Positions 12,672 through 24,565 of a DNA stretch of 64,000 nt are shown one piece after another. A program made the translations under genes and the position numbers. Below the pieces are notes generated by a model that searched no databases, had not been told where the DNA came from, and saw only the letters and a program-made list of their open reading frames with translations. Numbering within the stretch: position 1 is the first letter of the stretch; every line of letters starts with the position of its first letter. Where the stretch lies: assembly GCA_963971285.1 (NCBI GenBank), contig OZ020244.1, positions 1,116,001-1,180,000 on the forward strand. The letters run 5' to 3'. The stretch is from Astropecten irregularis (Eukaryota > Echinodermata > Asteroidea > Paxillosida > Astropectinidae).

Positions 12672-13655
12672 ATGAGAGTCATCATTGTAGTCTTGTTGAT
12701 GACTTTTATGGCAGGAAACTGTCAAGGGGAGTGTCTGACTCGGTTCACTCCCAATTATTTCAAGGCCAACAATCGTGCTTTACTGCATCATGTATATCAA
12801 GCAAAGACTACATCTTCTGCAGTGATATGTGGAAGAGATTGCTCTATGGATCCTCACTGTGCATCGTTTAACTATCATAAGAATAACCACTACTGCCAGA
12901 TGAATAACATTAGTAGGAATATGAATACTTCTATCTTTGTTGAACTACAAGGAAGTGCATACTTTGATGATAAGTATGAAACTTCATTTCTGTCATTACC
13001 AGACACTGTAGAGTACCAAAGCTGCCTGATGCTGCTTCAAGCTGGTCACCCTGATAATGGCATCTATACCATCTATCCTCTTGGAATGAGTGATGGCATA
13101 CAGGTATACTGTGACATGACAACTGCTGGTGGAGGCTGGATAGTATTTCAGAGGCGTCAAGATGGCTCTGTTGACTTTTACCGTGACTGGGCTGACTACC
13201 AATCTGGATTTGGTGATTTGTCTGGTGAGTTCTGGTTAGGTAATGATAATTTGCGTAATTTGACCACTTATGGGAACTTTGAGCTGAGAGTAGATCTAGA
13301 GGATTGGGAGGGAGGCACAGCATGGGCAGAATATGGTCAGTTTGAAATCATAGGTGAGAAATATACACTCAATATTGGCTTATATAATGCTATGAGTACC
13401 GCAGGTAATTCAATGGTTAATCACAATACACACAAATTCTCTGCAAAAGATAAAGATTTTGATGCATGGTCAGCTGGTAACTGTGCACATTTAAATGAAG
13501 GTGCATGGTGGTTCAATAATTGCTTTGCCTCTCACCTCAATGGCAAATACTACAATCATGCCAATGAAGGCAGTTGGCAAGGTGTACAATGGTATACCTG
13601 GAAGGGCGTGTATTCCCTGAAGGAATGCAGCATGAAAATCAGGGAATTCCTGTAA
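12672..13655 (+). CDS. Secreted PAN/apple-like plus fibrinogen C-terminal domain protein (ficolin-like lectin)
   Basis: The 327-residue product starts with a hydrophobic signal peptide (about 1-20, MRVIIVVLLM...). A cysteine-rich PAN/apple-like module follows (about 21-95; Cys21, 53, 57, 63, 75, with the segment CGRDCSMDPHCASFNY). The rest (about 113-327) is a complete fibrinogen-related domain: VYCDM, GGGWIVFQRRQDGSVDFYRD, a GFG...EFWLGN block, a DxD pair at Asp260/Asp262 in the usual calcium loop, a C271...GAWW...C284 ligand pocket, LNGKYY, and the closing KECSMKIR. Such proteins bind acetylated sugars and act in innate recognition; that role is inferred from the family. The reading frame is uninterrupted by introns, which suggests retroposition or an intronless family. 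The chosen ATG directly precedes the signal peptide. No clear AATAAA follows the stop in the next 200 bp. It is flanked by the two copies of the 4-kb duplication. Confidence 0.93.
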   Translation: MRVIIVVLLMTFMAGNCQGECLTRFTPNYFKANNRALLHHVYQAKTTSSAVICGRDCSMDPHCASFNYHKNNHYCQMNNISRNMNTSIFVELQGSAYFDDKYETSFLSLPDTVEYQSCLMLLQAGHPDNGIYTIYPLGMSDGIQVYCDMTTAGGGWIVFQRRQDGSVDFYRDWADYQSGFGDLSGEFWLGNDNLRNLTTYGNFELRVDLEDWEGGTAWAEYGQFEIIGEKYTLNIGLYNAMSTAGNSMVNHNTHKFSAKDKDFDAWSAGNCAHLNEGAWWFNNCFASHLNGKYYNHANEGSWQGVQWYTWKGVYSLKECSMKIREFL

Positions 13656-13882
13656 ACAAAATAACTTACAAAGTTTCTGTACAAAAACACAGAAATTGAT
13701 CCCCATCTTAATCCTCAAACAATTACTGTATCCCAGACTATTCCACAAGGTATCCCATTAGTTTATACACAGCTTATCAGGGCAGCTGAAAAAACTGATC
13801 AAAGGATCTCACAAAAAATATTGTTTTGTTTTTTTTACAATGATTTTTGAGAAGATAAAGATAATTGTATACAAGGGAATTG
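13656..13882 (+). other. 3' flank of the lectin gene
   Basis: AT-rich sequence between the lectin stop codon and the start of the second duplicated block. It presumably includes the 3' UTR, but no canonical poly(A) signal is evident. Confidence 0.4.
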
Positions 13883-16800
13883 AAAATGACTCGGCTGTTT
13901 CACTGATACCTGACAAATGTTGCACCTAATTGCAAATCCTGTCTACTGGCCTGTATTAAGAGCTGTATTGAAATACTGTTTATCAAGTACTGTTTTAGCA
14001 TTGTAATATTGGTGACAGTGCACATTTAAAAAAGGTGTTTGAATCTGTGACCCACTCTGTCAGAATGAGTCATAAGCAGCTCATTTGACAGACTGAGATA
14101 TGCACATGTATGTGATCACAAAGGGTATACTGGGAGATTTCAAATGGTATATGTAGGAAGCCTGTGGCATAATGTGTTGTTGAGATGTCAGTTAAGAAAT
14201 TCTGTAGAATATTTCTGATGGATTCTCTCTGTGTTCAAACAGACAGAACTGACAAATTTGGCTAAATCTGATTAGTTCACACAGAGTGGGTCACAAAATA
14301 TCAAGAATTGATTTTAATAGCATTGTAATATCAATTGACATTGTGATGTAATCTAGATGGAACTATTTATCATGTATTGTGTGAGTTCTGTGATATTTTC
14401 ATGAGTGAATGATTATTAAAATATTAGAAAACTGTATTAGTGACAGAGTTATTTAATGGTGTGGTACATCATTGATCAAGTCATTTTTGAAGAGAGAAAA
14501 TACATTGAAGTCATTTTGCTTTAATAACAAATGCACCTACCCCACTGCTGTACAGGGGTTTAAGAAAAACAAATAGAAATTTGGCTTTCAAACTGAAACT
14601 AAACAATGATATTATTGATGTTGATCAATAATGTACCCTACCTTTAAGTACTCTGAGATGTACTGCCTTCGCTTTTACATGATAAACGTGTACAAATATA
14701 AACATTTCATCATACACAAACAAATAATAATACTACAACTAGACTAAGGACAATCACATTTGGGAAATATTGAGTATCTTGAATTTACTGAAGCTATGTT
14801 GGGAGACAAATGAAGTACAATGTACATGTAAAAGCACAGACATGACATCTGTAATGTTAGTAGACATGGTGTAATATTGGTATATGGAAACTTGAGTATT
14901 GAGTATTGTCTTAATATTGTGATGCCGTTGGTGATGTGAGGTGATGATTTAATTACGTACATTCTCAAATTGTAGGCAATCAGCTTTGAATAAATTTATG
15001 AAATGTATTAAAATAAGCTTATAGCCATTTGGCACTTTTCAATCAATGATGGATCCAAGTTTTCAAGATGCTATCTCTTGGTGTGTCTTTGATGAGCAAA
15101 CCATGTGACCACAGCCTTCTTGAACTAAACTTCAGACAGCAAAACATTGGAATGCAAGCTACAGTAGGAGGTTGTGTTGTGAGGGTCATTGTTCAAATAT
15201 CTGAAATGGCTCATGTGATAGCATCTTTAGAATGAAAATGAAAGTGAACATTCTATAAAATGTACATTTTTTGGCATAGCTTAACAAGGAAGCAAATTTT
15301 AAATTGATTTATAAACTGAAAAAATTAAGGCTCTTATAGTTTGGATCCATCAATGATTAATAATTTTGTTGTTATCTGAAAGAAATTATAAAATGCTAAT
15401 CAAAATTAGGCACACATTAATATCTTTTTTTTTAGATTTAATATATAATTGATGTGTTAAAGAAAACGTATATTCACTCACCCTTACTGAATTTTTTCAC
15501 ACTGAAACAACATTAGCAATGCAACTTATGCTGTATAAACTGAAACATCAAAATTTGGAATTGAATAATGTTGGTTGAAGTCCAAGACTATGTAATTCGT
15601 CTTTGCTGAAAATGGAAATCATGATCAATTTATAATTAAAACTTACATTACTGTTTGCATTACAATGAGTGCAGAAAGATTCTGTCAGGAACAAATTTTA
15701 AGTATATAGTCTGAGCCTTTGAAAGAAATGTAATGCCCCTTTAAACGTTCATATCTTCATAATATTTAGATATTTAAATTTATTGTTTATTAATGTTTAG
15801 CACTTTTAATGAATGTTTTTACTTAAAATTAATCAATGATGGATCCAACTTACCATAATGCTATTTCATTGCTATTTTAAAAAGGAAAAGAAATTTGAAC
15901 TCAAAAGATTTTTTGAGATTTTGTTTTTAGATGAAAACTATGTTTTATGATAATTATGTTCAGAAAAGTCTCAAAATTCTGACTGAATAATATGAAAAAG
16001 AAAATGTATCTAAATTGAAGAAAAATACAAACACTTTGGATCGATCAATGATTAACACTTATATCAGTGTGAATAAATGGATGTTAAATGTTTTTATGAT
16101 AAAAATACCACAAGTCCACTATACAGAAACTGAGGTTAGGAAATGCTTGAAATATGGACAAGTGTCATACCACTGTATTTTCAGTAACCGTTTATATGGT
16201 GAATTATTCAAATACTGAGAATGATATAAGTAATTAACCTTTCCATTGCAAGCTGAAAATGTTTGGATAATAACCTTGTTACCCTTGAAGAATCCATGCC
16301 TTACCAAGACTTGAGTTGAAGGAAGGTATTAATATTAATTCCTAAATATTTATTTATAACATGATTTGAAAAAATAATAGTTTGATGTTGAAATCACACA
16401 CATAGATTTAACAGCCTGACTAAACAGAAACTTCATCTGCTACTTGTGTTGCTGCACTTAAATATTCTTTAATTATATAAATCCATGAATGAATGTTTTC
16501 TCTCAAACTCTAAGGATTGTTATTGTTACCCCAAGATAAGTTATGAAAAGAATGATCCCAAATACTAATTTTTAAATGATGGATATTTTGAAATAAATGA
16601 AGCATTTAATGTGGTGAAATAATAGAATGTATTCAATTTTGCATTAATTTGTGTTTGTCTGTGTGTCAGTGCTTACAGGTATTCATCATTTCCTTTATAT
16701 TAATGATCCTTTGTTTGGATGTTGCTAATGAATAATACTCTTCCACGAAAAGTGTTTATATTGCCTTTATAGGACTCTGCCATAGTATTCCACTGAAAGC

Positions 16801-17911
16801 AGTGAAAACATTTATTACACAGAATTTATACCATTTACACCCAAGCCAAGGATAAGGCACAATGATGTTAGATATTAATATAAGCTAACTGGTCATTAAT
16901 CGCCGTCAGAGGGCGGCAAACACTTTATATTGAGCAGTTTTGTTTGTGCTTTCGAGAAAAATAAAATAATTCAGTGATCGGACACCACTTAAGTTATCTG
17001 CTGCCCTCTATCACACTGTTTACTACTTAGCAACGGCAACCTGTGGCAAAGGGACATGACCCTATTATTTACACTTTGGCAGGCGACAAACATTGTTTAC
17101 ATTCCTGACATTCTGCAGCGCACTTCAGAACAACAACATCGGTTCAGAATGGCGACACATGGCGTTCACTTGCAAGGAATGCAGTGGTTTTATTGAGGCA
17201 TGCTTGCATTATATTAGGGCTCAAAACGTAAAAGAAAATAATATGAACACTTTACTGGATTAATTAATCTGGGCCGATTTCACGGCCCTGCTTAGCACAA
17301 AACAAATTTTCTAAAAATGCTAACCATGAAATTTCTGTCTTAATAAAAACAGAATTACAACCAGATTTCCATGTATTGTACGTGTATCACTTGTGATTGT
17401 TATTTGGCTGTTGTTCGCTGATCTTGAACATCAAACGGAATTTTTAATGGTGGTTTGTTTTATTGGGCAAGACATTTTTGTGCTTAGCAATTCTGTGTGT
17501 GCTTAGCAGCTCCATGAAATTGGCCCCATATAGTACCAATGTAAAGGTATCAGAATGTCGGTTACCAGACTGCTCACTATGCATTATCCTATAGCCTTCA
17601 CAATCCTGGACACCAGACTACATGTATTTGTTTACATGTACCTCCAATAAAGTCACGTGTGTGAAGAGTTTGCTGTAAAACTTGCTACAAAGAAGTCGTA
17701 AAATGGCTCCAAATGGAAAGGTAAGCAGTGTCAGTTGTAATTTCCATACATTATTGGTCGAGGGGACTTTATTCTAAGCAGCAATGGCCGCTCTGGAGAA
17801 TATTTGGTCGATTTTTCAAGATTTAACATTCACTTGTCTCGCTCGGTTGTCGATGTGATACTGTGTGCTGTGCATTATAACATGTACAGTACATAGTCTG
17901 TACAGTACAGT
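13883..17911 (+). repeat. Segmental direct duplication, copy 2
   Basis: This is the downstream copy of the block at about 238-4902, offset by about 13.6 kb and in the same orientation. It keeps the whole AT-rich interval, the promoter-like region and the short first exon at 17703. It lacks about 525 bp present in copy 1 after 4345; the breakpoint lies at a shared acatgtac word, consistent with a microhomology deletion. It also has small losses such as part of the agtactatactgtgtt segment. Similarity ends abruptly after gtacagtacag near 17911. Confidence 0.85.
17703..17720 (+). CDS. Candidate first coding exon (MAPNGK), copy 2
   Basis: Same ATG, six codons and gtaagc donor (at 17721) as at 4150, in the second duplicated block. 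The phase would be 0. The next supported coding exons on this strand belong to the EGF gene at 22039, but that exon needs a phase 1 partner, so at least one unseen exon would be required to connect them. The product is not recognised. Confidence 0.35.
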
Positions 17912-18900
17912 TATCGGTTTTCGCTCTGATAACAGGAAAGTTTCTCAAAAATGGAAACGAAATGGAATATCAGAAAATCACTCCTCCCACCTTTCAACTG
18001 GACACTTCCAGATTATTATCTGTAAAAATCCTCGAAGTTCAAGTCTTTTCTTTGAAAATATTGTCCGTCATTTACAGGGACACCAATTCCGGTATGTAAA
18101 CGCGACGTCATGTGTTTTCACCCCCTTGGCTGAGCGGCAAAGTTCATTGACATCGGGGTAGCTATGGCGCACCAAGTCACTCAAAAACGGCTGGAATATT
18201 GTCCTGACTCGATTCTTTTTACTGGGTCAATTGAGTTTATTTTAAAAAGGTTCTAAAACAGTCTTGATTCCAAGATTGTTAATTATAGATAATTTATCAA
18301 CAATATCATGCATGACATATTTAAAGGCAAATAAAATTAAATCTAATTGTTTATCTTGATGCGAAATATTATCAGAGCATTTTTCTTGATATCTGGCATC
18401 ATTATGAGAGGCCTAAACATGGATACATCAGAATATTAAAAAAAAAAAATTTAAAGGAGAAAAACAAAACACTGTCACTCCGATTAGAGAAAGACTTTAA
18501 CACTTTTGTCTCATTGGCATGCCATAAAAACCCAGATCGCAAAAGGGTCACATGACCTGCTGTCTGACATCGGAAGAATGCAAGTTGCTTGAGCAGACGA
18601 CAGTTTAGTTTGGAATATTTGATCACAGATTGTGTCTTTTATAAACGTTTGAACATTAGCCTTAAAATGCATTAGTAATATACACCCAAAATCACATAGT
18701 TTTTAACTTTTGAGTATCACTCACGACTGAAAACTTTATTCTTAACATCCTGAATGTTGGAGATAGCCCTGAGTGTAGTCATCACTTTAGGGATACTGAT
18801 CACAAAGAATCTGGGACGATCTCGCGGTAAACGGGAGTTGAATTTGGGGAGCGAAAACACATGTCGGGTGAAAACACATGACCGGACGATATATAGGGCT
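17912..18900. other. Non-coding interval, no supported gene
   Basis: Mixed-composition sequence with only short open frames, including a 29-codon frame starting near 18163 without a usable donor. I see no domain, repeat or RNA gene here. Its right edge is the 10-bp target duplication of the next element. Confidence 0.4.
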
Positions 18901-18910
18901 ACAGGAAGAT

Positions 18911-20933
18911 TAGTTGCGATGATCGTAACCCTAGGTCTGACATGGGGACTGGGACCTTAGGGTTACGAGAAAACTGGATACAAAAAATGGGTAGGCCCCT
19001 ACAACCTTTTTGGCCAACTCCTGAAGTACGTTTCCACTTAGTTTTCCACTTTCCAAAATCCAAACACAAAATCTGACTACATGGATCTGATTGGTACTTA
19101 TATCAATGAGTCATATAAAACCACTTTGAATATCGAAAGATCATTTTCTGCAGAAAAAAATGACCCAAAACTTACCGAAGGTGTCGAGATTCCCTCCGTT
19201 TGCCGTCAGTCGGCCATTTTGAATAGCGCGCAGTGCCATCTCGACCAAATTACGTCATGCGCAATGCCGTTTTGGCTGTCCCACCTTTCAAACTCAAACT
19301 CGCAGCCCTATGGAGGGTGTTCCCAGAATAACACGTGCGCTGTGCATGATATACCGTGTACACGCATATCGTATACAGTATGGAGGAGGTTTTTTTTAAG
19401 TCCGCATTGTTTGCCCATGTCAAGCTGCCGCTGACAATTCAAATCTTTCATCATGAACTAAAGGAAATTGCTAAGATTATCAAATGATTTCCTTTATGAA
19501 TGGTCCCACAAACAGTCAAAATATGTTAGCAAGTCACAAACTCGGTGCCGACCCAATCCATGATCAAACAGAATAAAAAGGTCATCCACCTCATCACAGA
19601 TCGCGCACTGGTCGGAATTAACGCTGGACTGAAAAATATATCCGGTCATCAATTACACCAAAAATGATCATACCCGGTAGGACAGTGAGGACATATTCCT
19701 AAAAATATCACTGGAATATTCCACTGCGGATCGCGGAAAAACCACAATTTCTTACTGCAAATCTGTAGTTCTGTACCGAGCCGTATACGGTAACGAACCC
19801 GGCCGCGATCCAAAAAGGTGCCGACCGAGCGCAACATTTCAAGCCCACGGCGAAATCTGTACCGAGCCGGCCGGCTGTGAGCCACCGACCGTAACGGTGG
19901 AGCGACGCCGGCCGCGATCCAAAAAGGTAGGCCTTCCGACCGAGCGCAATATACACTTCATTTCAAGCACGCGGCACGTGTGTAACGTACTGATTTAGAC
20001 TTTTGCTGGTGCACGTTTGCTTTGAAACTGTGGCTATTACGCACGCGGATACCAGGCTGTCTTTCTCTGCGGTGTGGGCAATGTTTTTACGTCTTAATTT
20101 TTTAATGCAATCGTCGGTTGGTTTCGGAAGGATTTCACGATAATTTTTTTAGATTCAGTATAATTATGAAAAGAGTGTTTCTACTTGGCCAATTGAACAA
20201 AATAATGAATACTGAAATTGAAATTCAAGTAAGATTTATAAGCTGATCAGCCGACGATTTACAGTACTTTGGAAGGATGGTCGATCAGAATATTTTTATT
20301 TTTATTTAGATTTCGCATGTGTTCGATGTCGGCCTGTGTTGGTTGTCGGAAACAAATCACGCCGTATACGTTTTTCTTCACCTGTCATATCAGAAGAGCG
20401 GCGGAAAATAAACTTAATTCGGCAGTTTCGGCGCACGGTTCTGGTCAATTCAATAACCTGTGATTTATTGAACAGACACGCTCACACACTGTATGCGATA
20501 TGCCGTGTATAGCACTATACAACGCACGTGATACAAGCCCTCCATAGGGCTGCGAGTTTGAGTTTGAAAGGTGGAACAGCCAAAACGGCATTGCGCATGA
20601 CGTAATTTGGTCGAGATGGCACACTGCGCACTATTCAAAATGGCCGACTGACGGCAAACGGAGGGAATCTCGACACCTTCGGTAAGTTTTGGGTCATTTT
20701 TTCTGAATATAATGATCTTTCGATATTCAAAGTGGTTTTATATGACTCATTGATAAGTACCAATCAGATCCATGTAGTCAGATTTTGTGTTTGGATTTTG
20801 GAAAGTGGAAAACTAAGTGGAAACGTACTTCAGGAGTTGGCCAAAAAGGTTGTACCCATTTTTTTTATCCAGTTTTGTCGTAACCCTAAGGTCCCAGTCC
20901 CTGGTCAGACCTAGGGTTACGATCATCGCAACT
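18911..20933. mobile_element. 2.0-kb element with about 400-bp TIRs and 10-bp target duplication (Mutator-like)
   Basis: The outer roughly 400 bp at each end (18911-19320 and 20535-20933) are inverted copies with few differences, ending agttgcgatgatcgtaaccc and its complement. The same 10 bp, acaggaagat, flanks both sides (18901-18910 and 20934-20943). Long TIRs plus a 9-11-bp duplication are the usual signature of Mutator-like elements. No transposase frame is visible, so it is non-autonomous. The centre contains a GC-rich tandem duplication (see 19770-19985). Confidence 0.8.
19770..19985. repeat. GC-rich tandem duplication, about 120-bp unit
   Basis: Two adjacent units share ctgtaccgagccg, ggccgcgatccaaaaaggt and ccgaccgagcgcaa followed by a ttcaagc segment. 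They sit in the loop of the long-TIR element and account for the overlapping open frames here. Confidence 0.6.
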
Positions 20934-21277
20934 ACAGGAAGATATATATGGAAATCATCTGTTGAGAATTCCCCACCCCTAAAATGACTGTTATTTAGCG
21001 ATCTGTGGCACAATGACTCACCCTGGTGTTCCTGATGTCGTGAAGAAGCATTCAGAAGAAACAAAATTCAAATCCCATTTCGGATTTCAACAAAACGAGA
21101 AATTTTCGACCCAAATCTCAGTACATACAAAATGACTTGGATTCTGAGACAAATCTCCCATAGTGCTTTGCGAAATAATATAAGGAAATACATAAGAATT
21201 TAACTCTACCCTAGTATCCTGTCCAGTCTACATTCCATTTACGTGCAATGGAGCGAACGACACCAGTCTACTCCCCT

Positions 21278-21325
21278 GATCTACACGTGCAGAATTCCAT
21301 CTCGAGAATTCTGCACGTGTAGATC
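21278..21325. repeat. Perfect 20-bp stem inverted repeat
   Basis: gatctacacgtgcagaattc at 21278-21297 is followed by an 8-nt loop (catctcga) and its exact complement at 21306-21325. Two EcoRI sites and one XhoI site fall in 20 bp. It could be a hairpin-forming element or a cloning-linker remnant; it lies just before the first block of the 100-bp repeat. Confidence 0.8.
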
Positions 21326-21334
21326 TGCAGTTTG

Positions 21335-21905
21335 GAATATATTCGGCCCTCTGTTGGCTGCCAACGGCGGGAGGACAATTGTTTAGGTCCGCCGGTGGCA
21401 GTCGTCTGTCGGTCCGCCGTTGGGTATCTTCGGTCATCTATTGGCTGCCGACGGCGGACCGATTTTAGGAGGGTTGACAACTGGTCCGCCGGTGGCAGTG
21501 GTCTGTCGGTCCGCCGTTGGCGTATCTGCGGCCTTCCGTCTGCTGGTCCGTAGTTGGCATATCTTCGACCCTCTATCTGCTGCCAACAGCGGACCGATGT
21601 CAGACGGGCGGACAATTGCTTTAGTCCACCGGTGGCAGTCGTCTGCCGGTCCGCAGTTGGCGTATCTTCGGCCCTCTGTCGGCTGCCAATTGTGGGAGGA
21701 CAATATTGTGTTGGTCTGCTGGTGGCAGTCGTCTGTCAGTCCGCCGTTGGCGTATCTTCGGTCATCTATTGGCTGCCGATGGCGGACTCATTTTAGGAGT
21801 GTTGACAACTGTTAAGGTCCCCCGATGGCAGTGGTCTGTTGGTCTGCCGTCAGCGTATCTGTGGCCTTCCGTTTGCTGCTGACGGCAGACTGATGTCTGG
21901 CATGC
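21335..21905. repeat. About 100-bp GC-rich tandem repeat, block A
   Basis: Units contain gtccgccggtggcagtcgtc, ggtccgccgttggcgtatct, a cttcggccctctgt(c/t)ggctgcc segment and a gaccgatgtcaggcgg/ggacaattgtttag segment. About five units are visible. Long frames on both strands are by-products of the lack of stops in this GC-rich unit. The block lies immediately 5' of the EGF exon at 22039. Confidence 0.85.
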
Positions 21906-22038
21906 ATGATACAAAATCCCATTAGCGCAAGAGCCTATGCAAGTCCAAAAGTGAATAATATCCCTATTTGTATGTCTTTGTACAAGATTTCCTGGCAGAA
22001 TTCTAATTTGTTATGATTTGTATCTGTACATCATGCAG

Positions 22039-22167
22039 ATAGGAATGAATGTGAGGAAGGCACATTCCTGTGTCACCCTAATGCAACCTGCATCTACAAT
22101 TACGGCAGCTACACATGTGACTGTAAAGAGGGATTCACTGGAGATGGAAAAGTCTGCATACCACTGG
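22039..22167 (+). CDS. Internal exon: calcium-binding EGF-like domain
   Basis: A 129-bp exon bounded by acceptor tcatgcag and donor gtaagg, phase 1 at both ends. With a G from the previous exon it reads DRNECEEGTFLCHPNATC, then a YNYGSYTC segment, then DCKEGFTGDGKVC. That is one complete EGF module with six cysteines and the D-x-N-E-C and aromatic/Gly signature of calcium-binding EGF domains. Phase 1-1 symmetry is typical of shuffled extracellular EGF exons. The gene is partial here: the next supported exon is 24903-25073 and no upstream coding exon could be assigned. The parent is presumably a secreted or membrane protein. Confidence 0.9.
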
Positions 22168-22196
22168 GTAAGGCAAAAACACTTTATCTTTAGCTC

Positions 22197-22274
22197 TGTT
22201 TGGACTGGACTTCTTTTAAGTAAACCTCACTGAGACTCTGAGTACTTTACCTATTTTTAGTCCAGTCCAAACAG
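22197..22274. repeat. 16-bp inverted repeat just after the EGF exon
   Basis: ctgtttggactggact (22197-22212) and its exact complement (22259-22274) flank a 46-nt loop. It lies 29 bp downstream of the splice donor of the EGF exon and could fold in the pre-mRNA. Confidence 0.7.
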
Positions 22275-22464
22275 CCAGGAGGCCAGTGATTACCTTTACC
22301 TGCCAACCTCTGCCTGGTAAAAGTGACCATGGGTTCGATTTCATGAAGCCCTACAAGAGTTTGTAACTCGACTTAAAAAGGATAACCTATCGTATCGTAA
22401 GTAGGGCTTCAATGCGTCATAACTCCTACGATTGATAGTAGGTAACTTACTATGAATTAAATGA

Positions 22465-24565
22465 AATCTTCGACCTTCTGTTGGCTGCTGATAACGGACC
22501 GATGTCAGGCGGGCAGACAATTGTTTAGGTTCACTGGTGACAGTTGTCTGTTTGTCTGCAGTTGGCGTATCGTCCGCCTTCCATTGGCTGGCGTACAATT
22601 GTTTTGTGTCTGCCGGTGGCAGTCTCTCGGTCCGCATTTGACGTATCTTTGGCCCTCCGCTCGAGAGCCGATGTCAGGCGGGCGGACAATTGTTTAGGTC
22701 CTCCTGTGGCAGTTGTCTGTTGGTCTGCAGTTTGCGTATCTTCCGCCTTCTGTCAGCTGCCGAAGGGGGACCGATGTCAGTCAGGCGGACAATTGTTTAG
22801 GTCCTCCAGTGGCAGTTGTCTGCTGCCGACGGCAGACCGATGTCAAGCGGTCAGACAATTGTCTCTTGGTCTTCAGTTGGCATATGTTTGTCCCTCTGTT
22901 GGCTGGGGACAGTGGACCAATTACAGACGTGCGGACAATTGTTTTAGGTCTGTCGGTGGCAATTGTCTGTCAGTCCACAGTTGGCGTATCTTCGGCCTTC
23001 TGTTGGCTGCTGATGGCTGACCGATGTCAGGCGAGCAGACATTTTATTAGGTTCGGCGGTGGCAGTTTCTCTGTCGGCATATCTTCGGACCGAGAGACTG
23101 CCAACTGGCAGACCTAAAAAATTGTTCGCCCGCTTGATATCGGTCCACCATCGGCAGCTAACAGAGGATCGAAGTTAGGGCAACTGTGGACCAATAGATG
23201 ACTGCCACCAGACAATTGTTTAGGTCTGCCAGCACGGTGGCAGTTTCTCGTTCCACAGTTGGCGTATCTTCGGCCTTCCGTCTGCTGTCGACGGCGGACC
23301 GATGTCAGGCGGGCCAACAATTGTTTAGGTCTGCCGGTTGCAGTCGTCTCTCGGTCCACAGTTGGCGTATCTTCTGCCCTCTGTTGGGTGCCGAAGGGGG
23401 ACAGATATCAGGTGGGCGGATAATTGTTTAGGTCCGTCGGTAGCAGTTGTCTGTCAGTCCACAGTTGGCGTATCTTCGGTCTTCCGTCAGCTGCCAAAGG
23501 GGGACCGATGTCAGGCGGGTGGACAATTGGTTTGGTCTGTCGGTGGCAGTCGTCTGTCTGTCCACAGTTGGCGTATCTTCAGCTGCCAAAGGGGAACCGA
23601 TGTCAGGCTGGTAAATGATTCTTTAGGTTCGCTGGTGGCAGTCATCTGTCGGTCCGCAGTTGGCATATCTTCGGACCGAGAGACTGCCATCGGCAGACCT
23701 AAACAATTGTTCGCCCGCTTGATATCGGTTCACCATTGGCAGCCAACAGAGGATCGAAGTTAGGGCAACTGCGGACCAATAGACGACTACCACCAGATAA
23801 TTGTTTACGTCCGCCGGCGCGGTGACAGTTTCTCGGTCCACAGGCGTATCTTCGGCTTTCTGTCTGCTGTCGACGGCAGACCGATGTCAGGCGGGCTGAC
23901 AATTGTTTAGGTCCGCCGATTGCAGTCGTCTGTCTGTCCGCCATTGCCGTATCTTTTGCCCTCCTTGCAGCCAACGGCGGACCAATGTCAAGCAGTCGTA
24001 CAATTGTTTAGGCCAGCTGGTGGCAGTTGCCTGTTGGTCCGCCGTTGGCGTATCTTCGGCCCTCTGTTGGGTGCCGAAGGGGGACCGATATCAGGTGAGC
24101 GGACAATTGTTTAGGTCCGTCGGTAGCAGTTGTCTGTCAGTCCACAGTTGGCGTATCTTCGGTCTTCCGTCAGCTGCCAAAGGGGGACCGATGTCAGGCG
24201 GGCGGACAATAGGTTTGGTCTGTCGGTGGCAGTCGTCTGTCTGTCCGCCATTGCCGTATATTTTTGCCTTCCATAGGATGCGGATGGCAGACCGATGTCA
24301 GGCGGCTGGACAATTGTTTAGGTCCGCCGTAGCAGTTGTCTGTTGGTCTGCCGTTGGCGTATCTTCGGCCTTCCATAGGATGCGGATGGCAGACCGATGT
24401 CAGGCGGCTGGACAATTGTTTAGGTCCGCCGTAGCAGTTGTCTGTCGGTCCACAGTTCGTGTATCTTCAGCCTTCCTTCAGCTGCCGAAGGGGGACCGAT
24501 GTCAGGCTGGTAAATGATTCTTTAGGTTCGCTGGTGGCAGTCATCTGTCGGTCCACCGTTGGCGG
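22465..24565. repeat. About 100-bp GC-rich tandem repeat, block B (with inverted units)
   Basis: About twenty units of the same repeat as at 21335. Typical words are gacaattgtttaggtc, ggtggcagtt(g/c)tctgt, cagttggcgtatcttcgg and gaccgatgtcaggcgg. Two segments (about 23090-23215 and 23680-23795) are the same unit in reverse orientation, each followed by similar sequence, which suggests a higher-order duplication of about 590 bp. Two neighbouring units (about 24265-24440) are nearly identical, showing recent expansion. All of it lies between two EGF-type exons, so it is intronic. Confidence 0.85.

Noticed and set aside
18163..18252. Short ATG frame (MAHQVTQKR...) after copy 2 of the duplication
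   Set aside because: Only 29 codons, no donor or homologue, and absent from copy 1.
23903..24517. A 204-codon frame in repeat block B
   Set aside because: It only translates the GC-rich repeat unit; other frames on both strands are equally open and exon borders are lacking.
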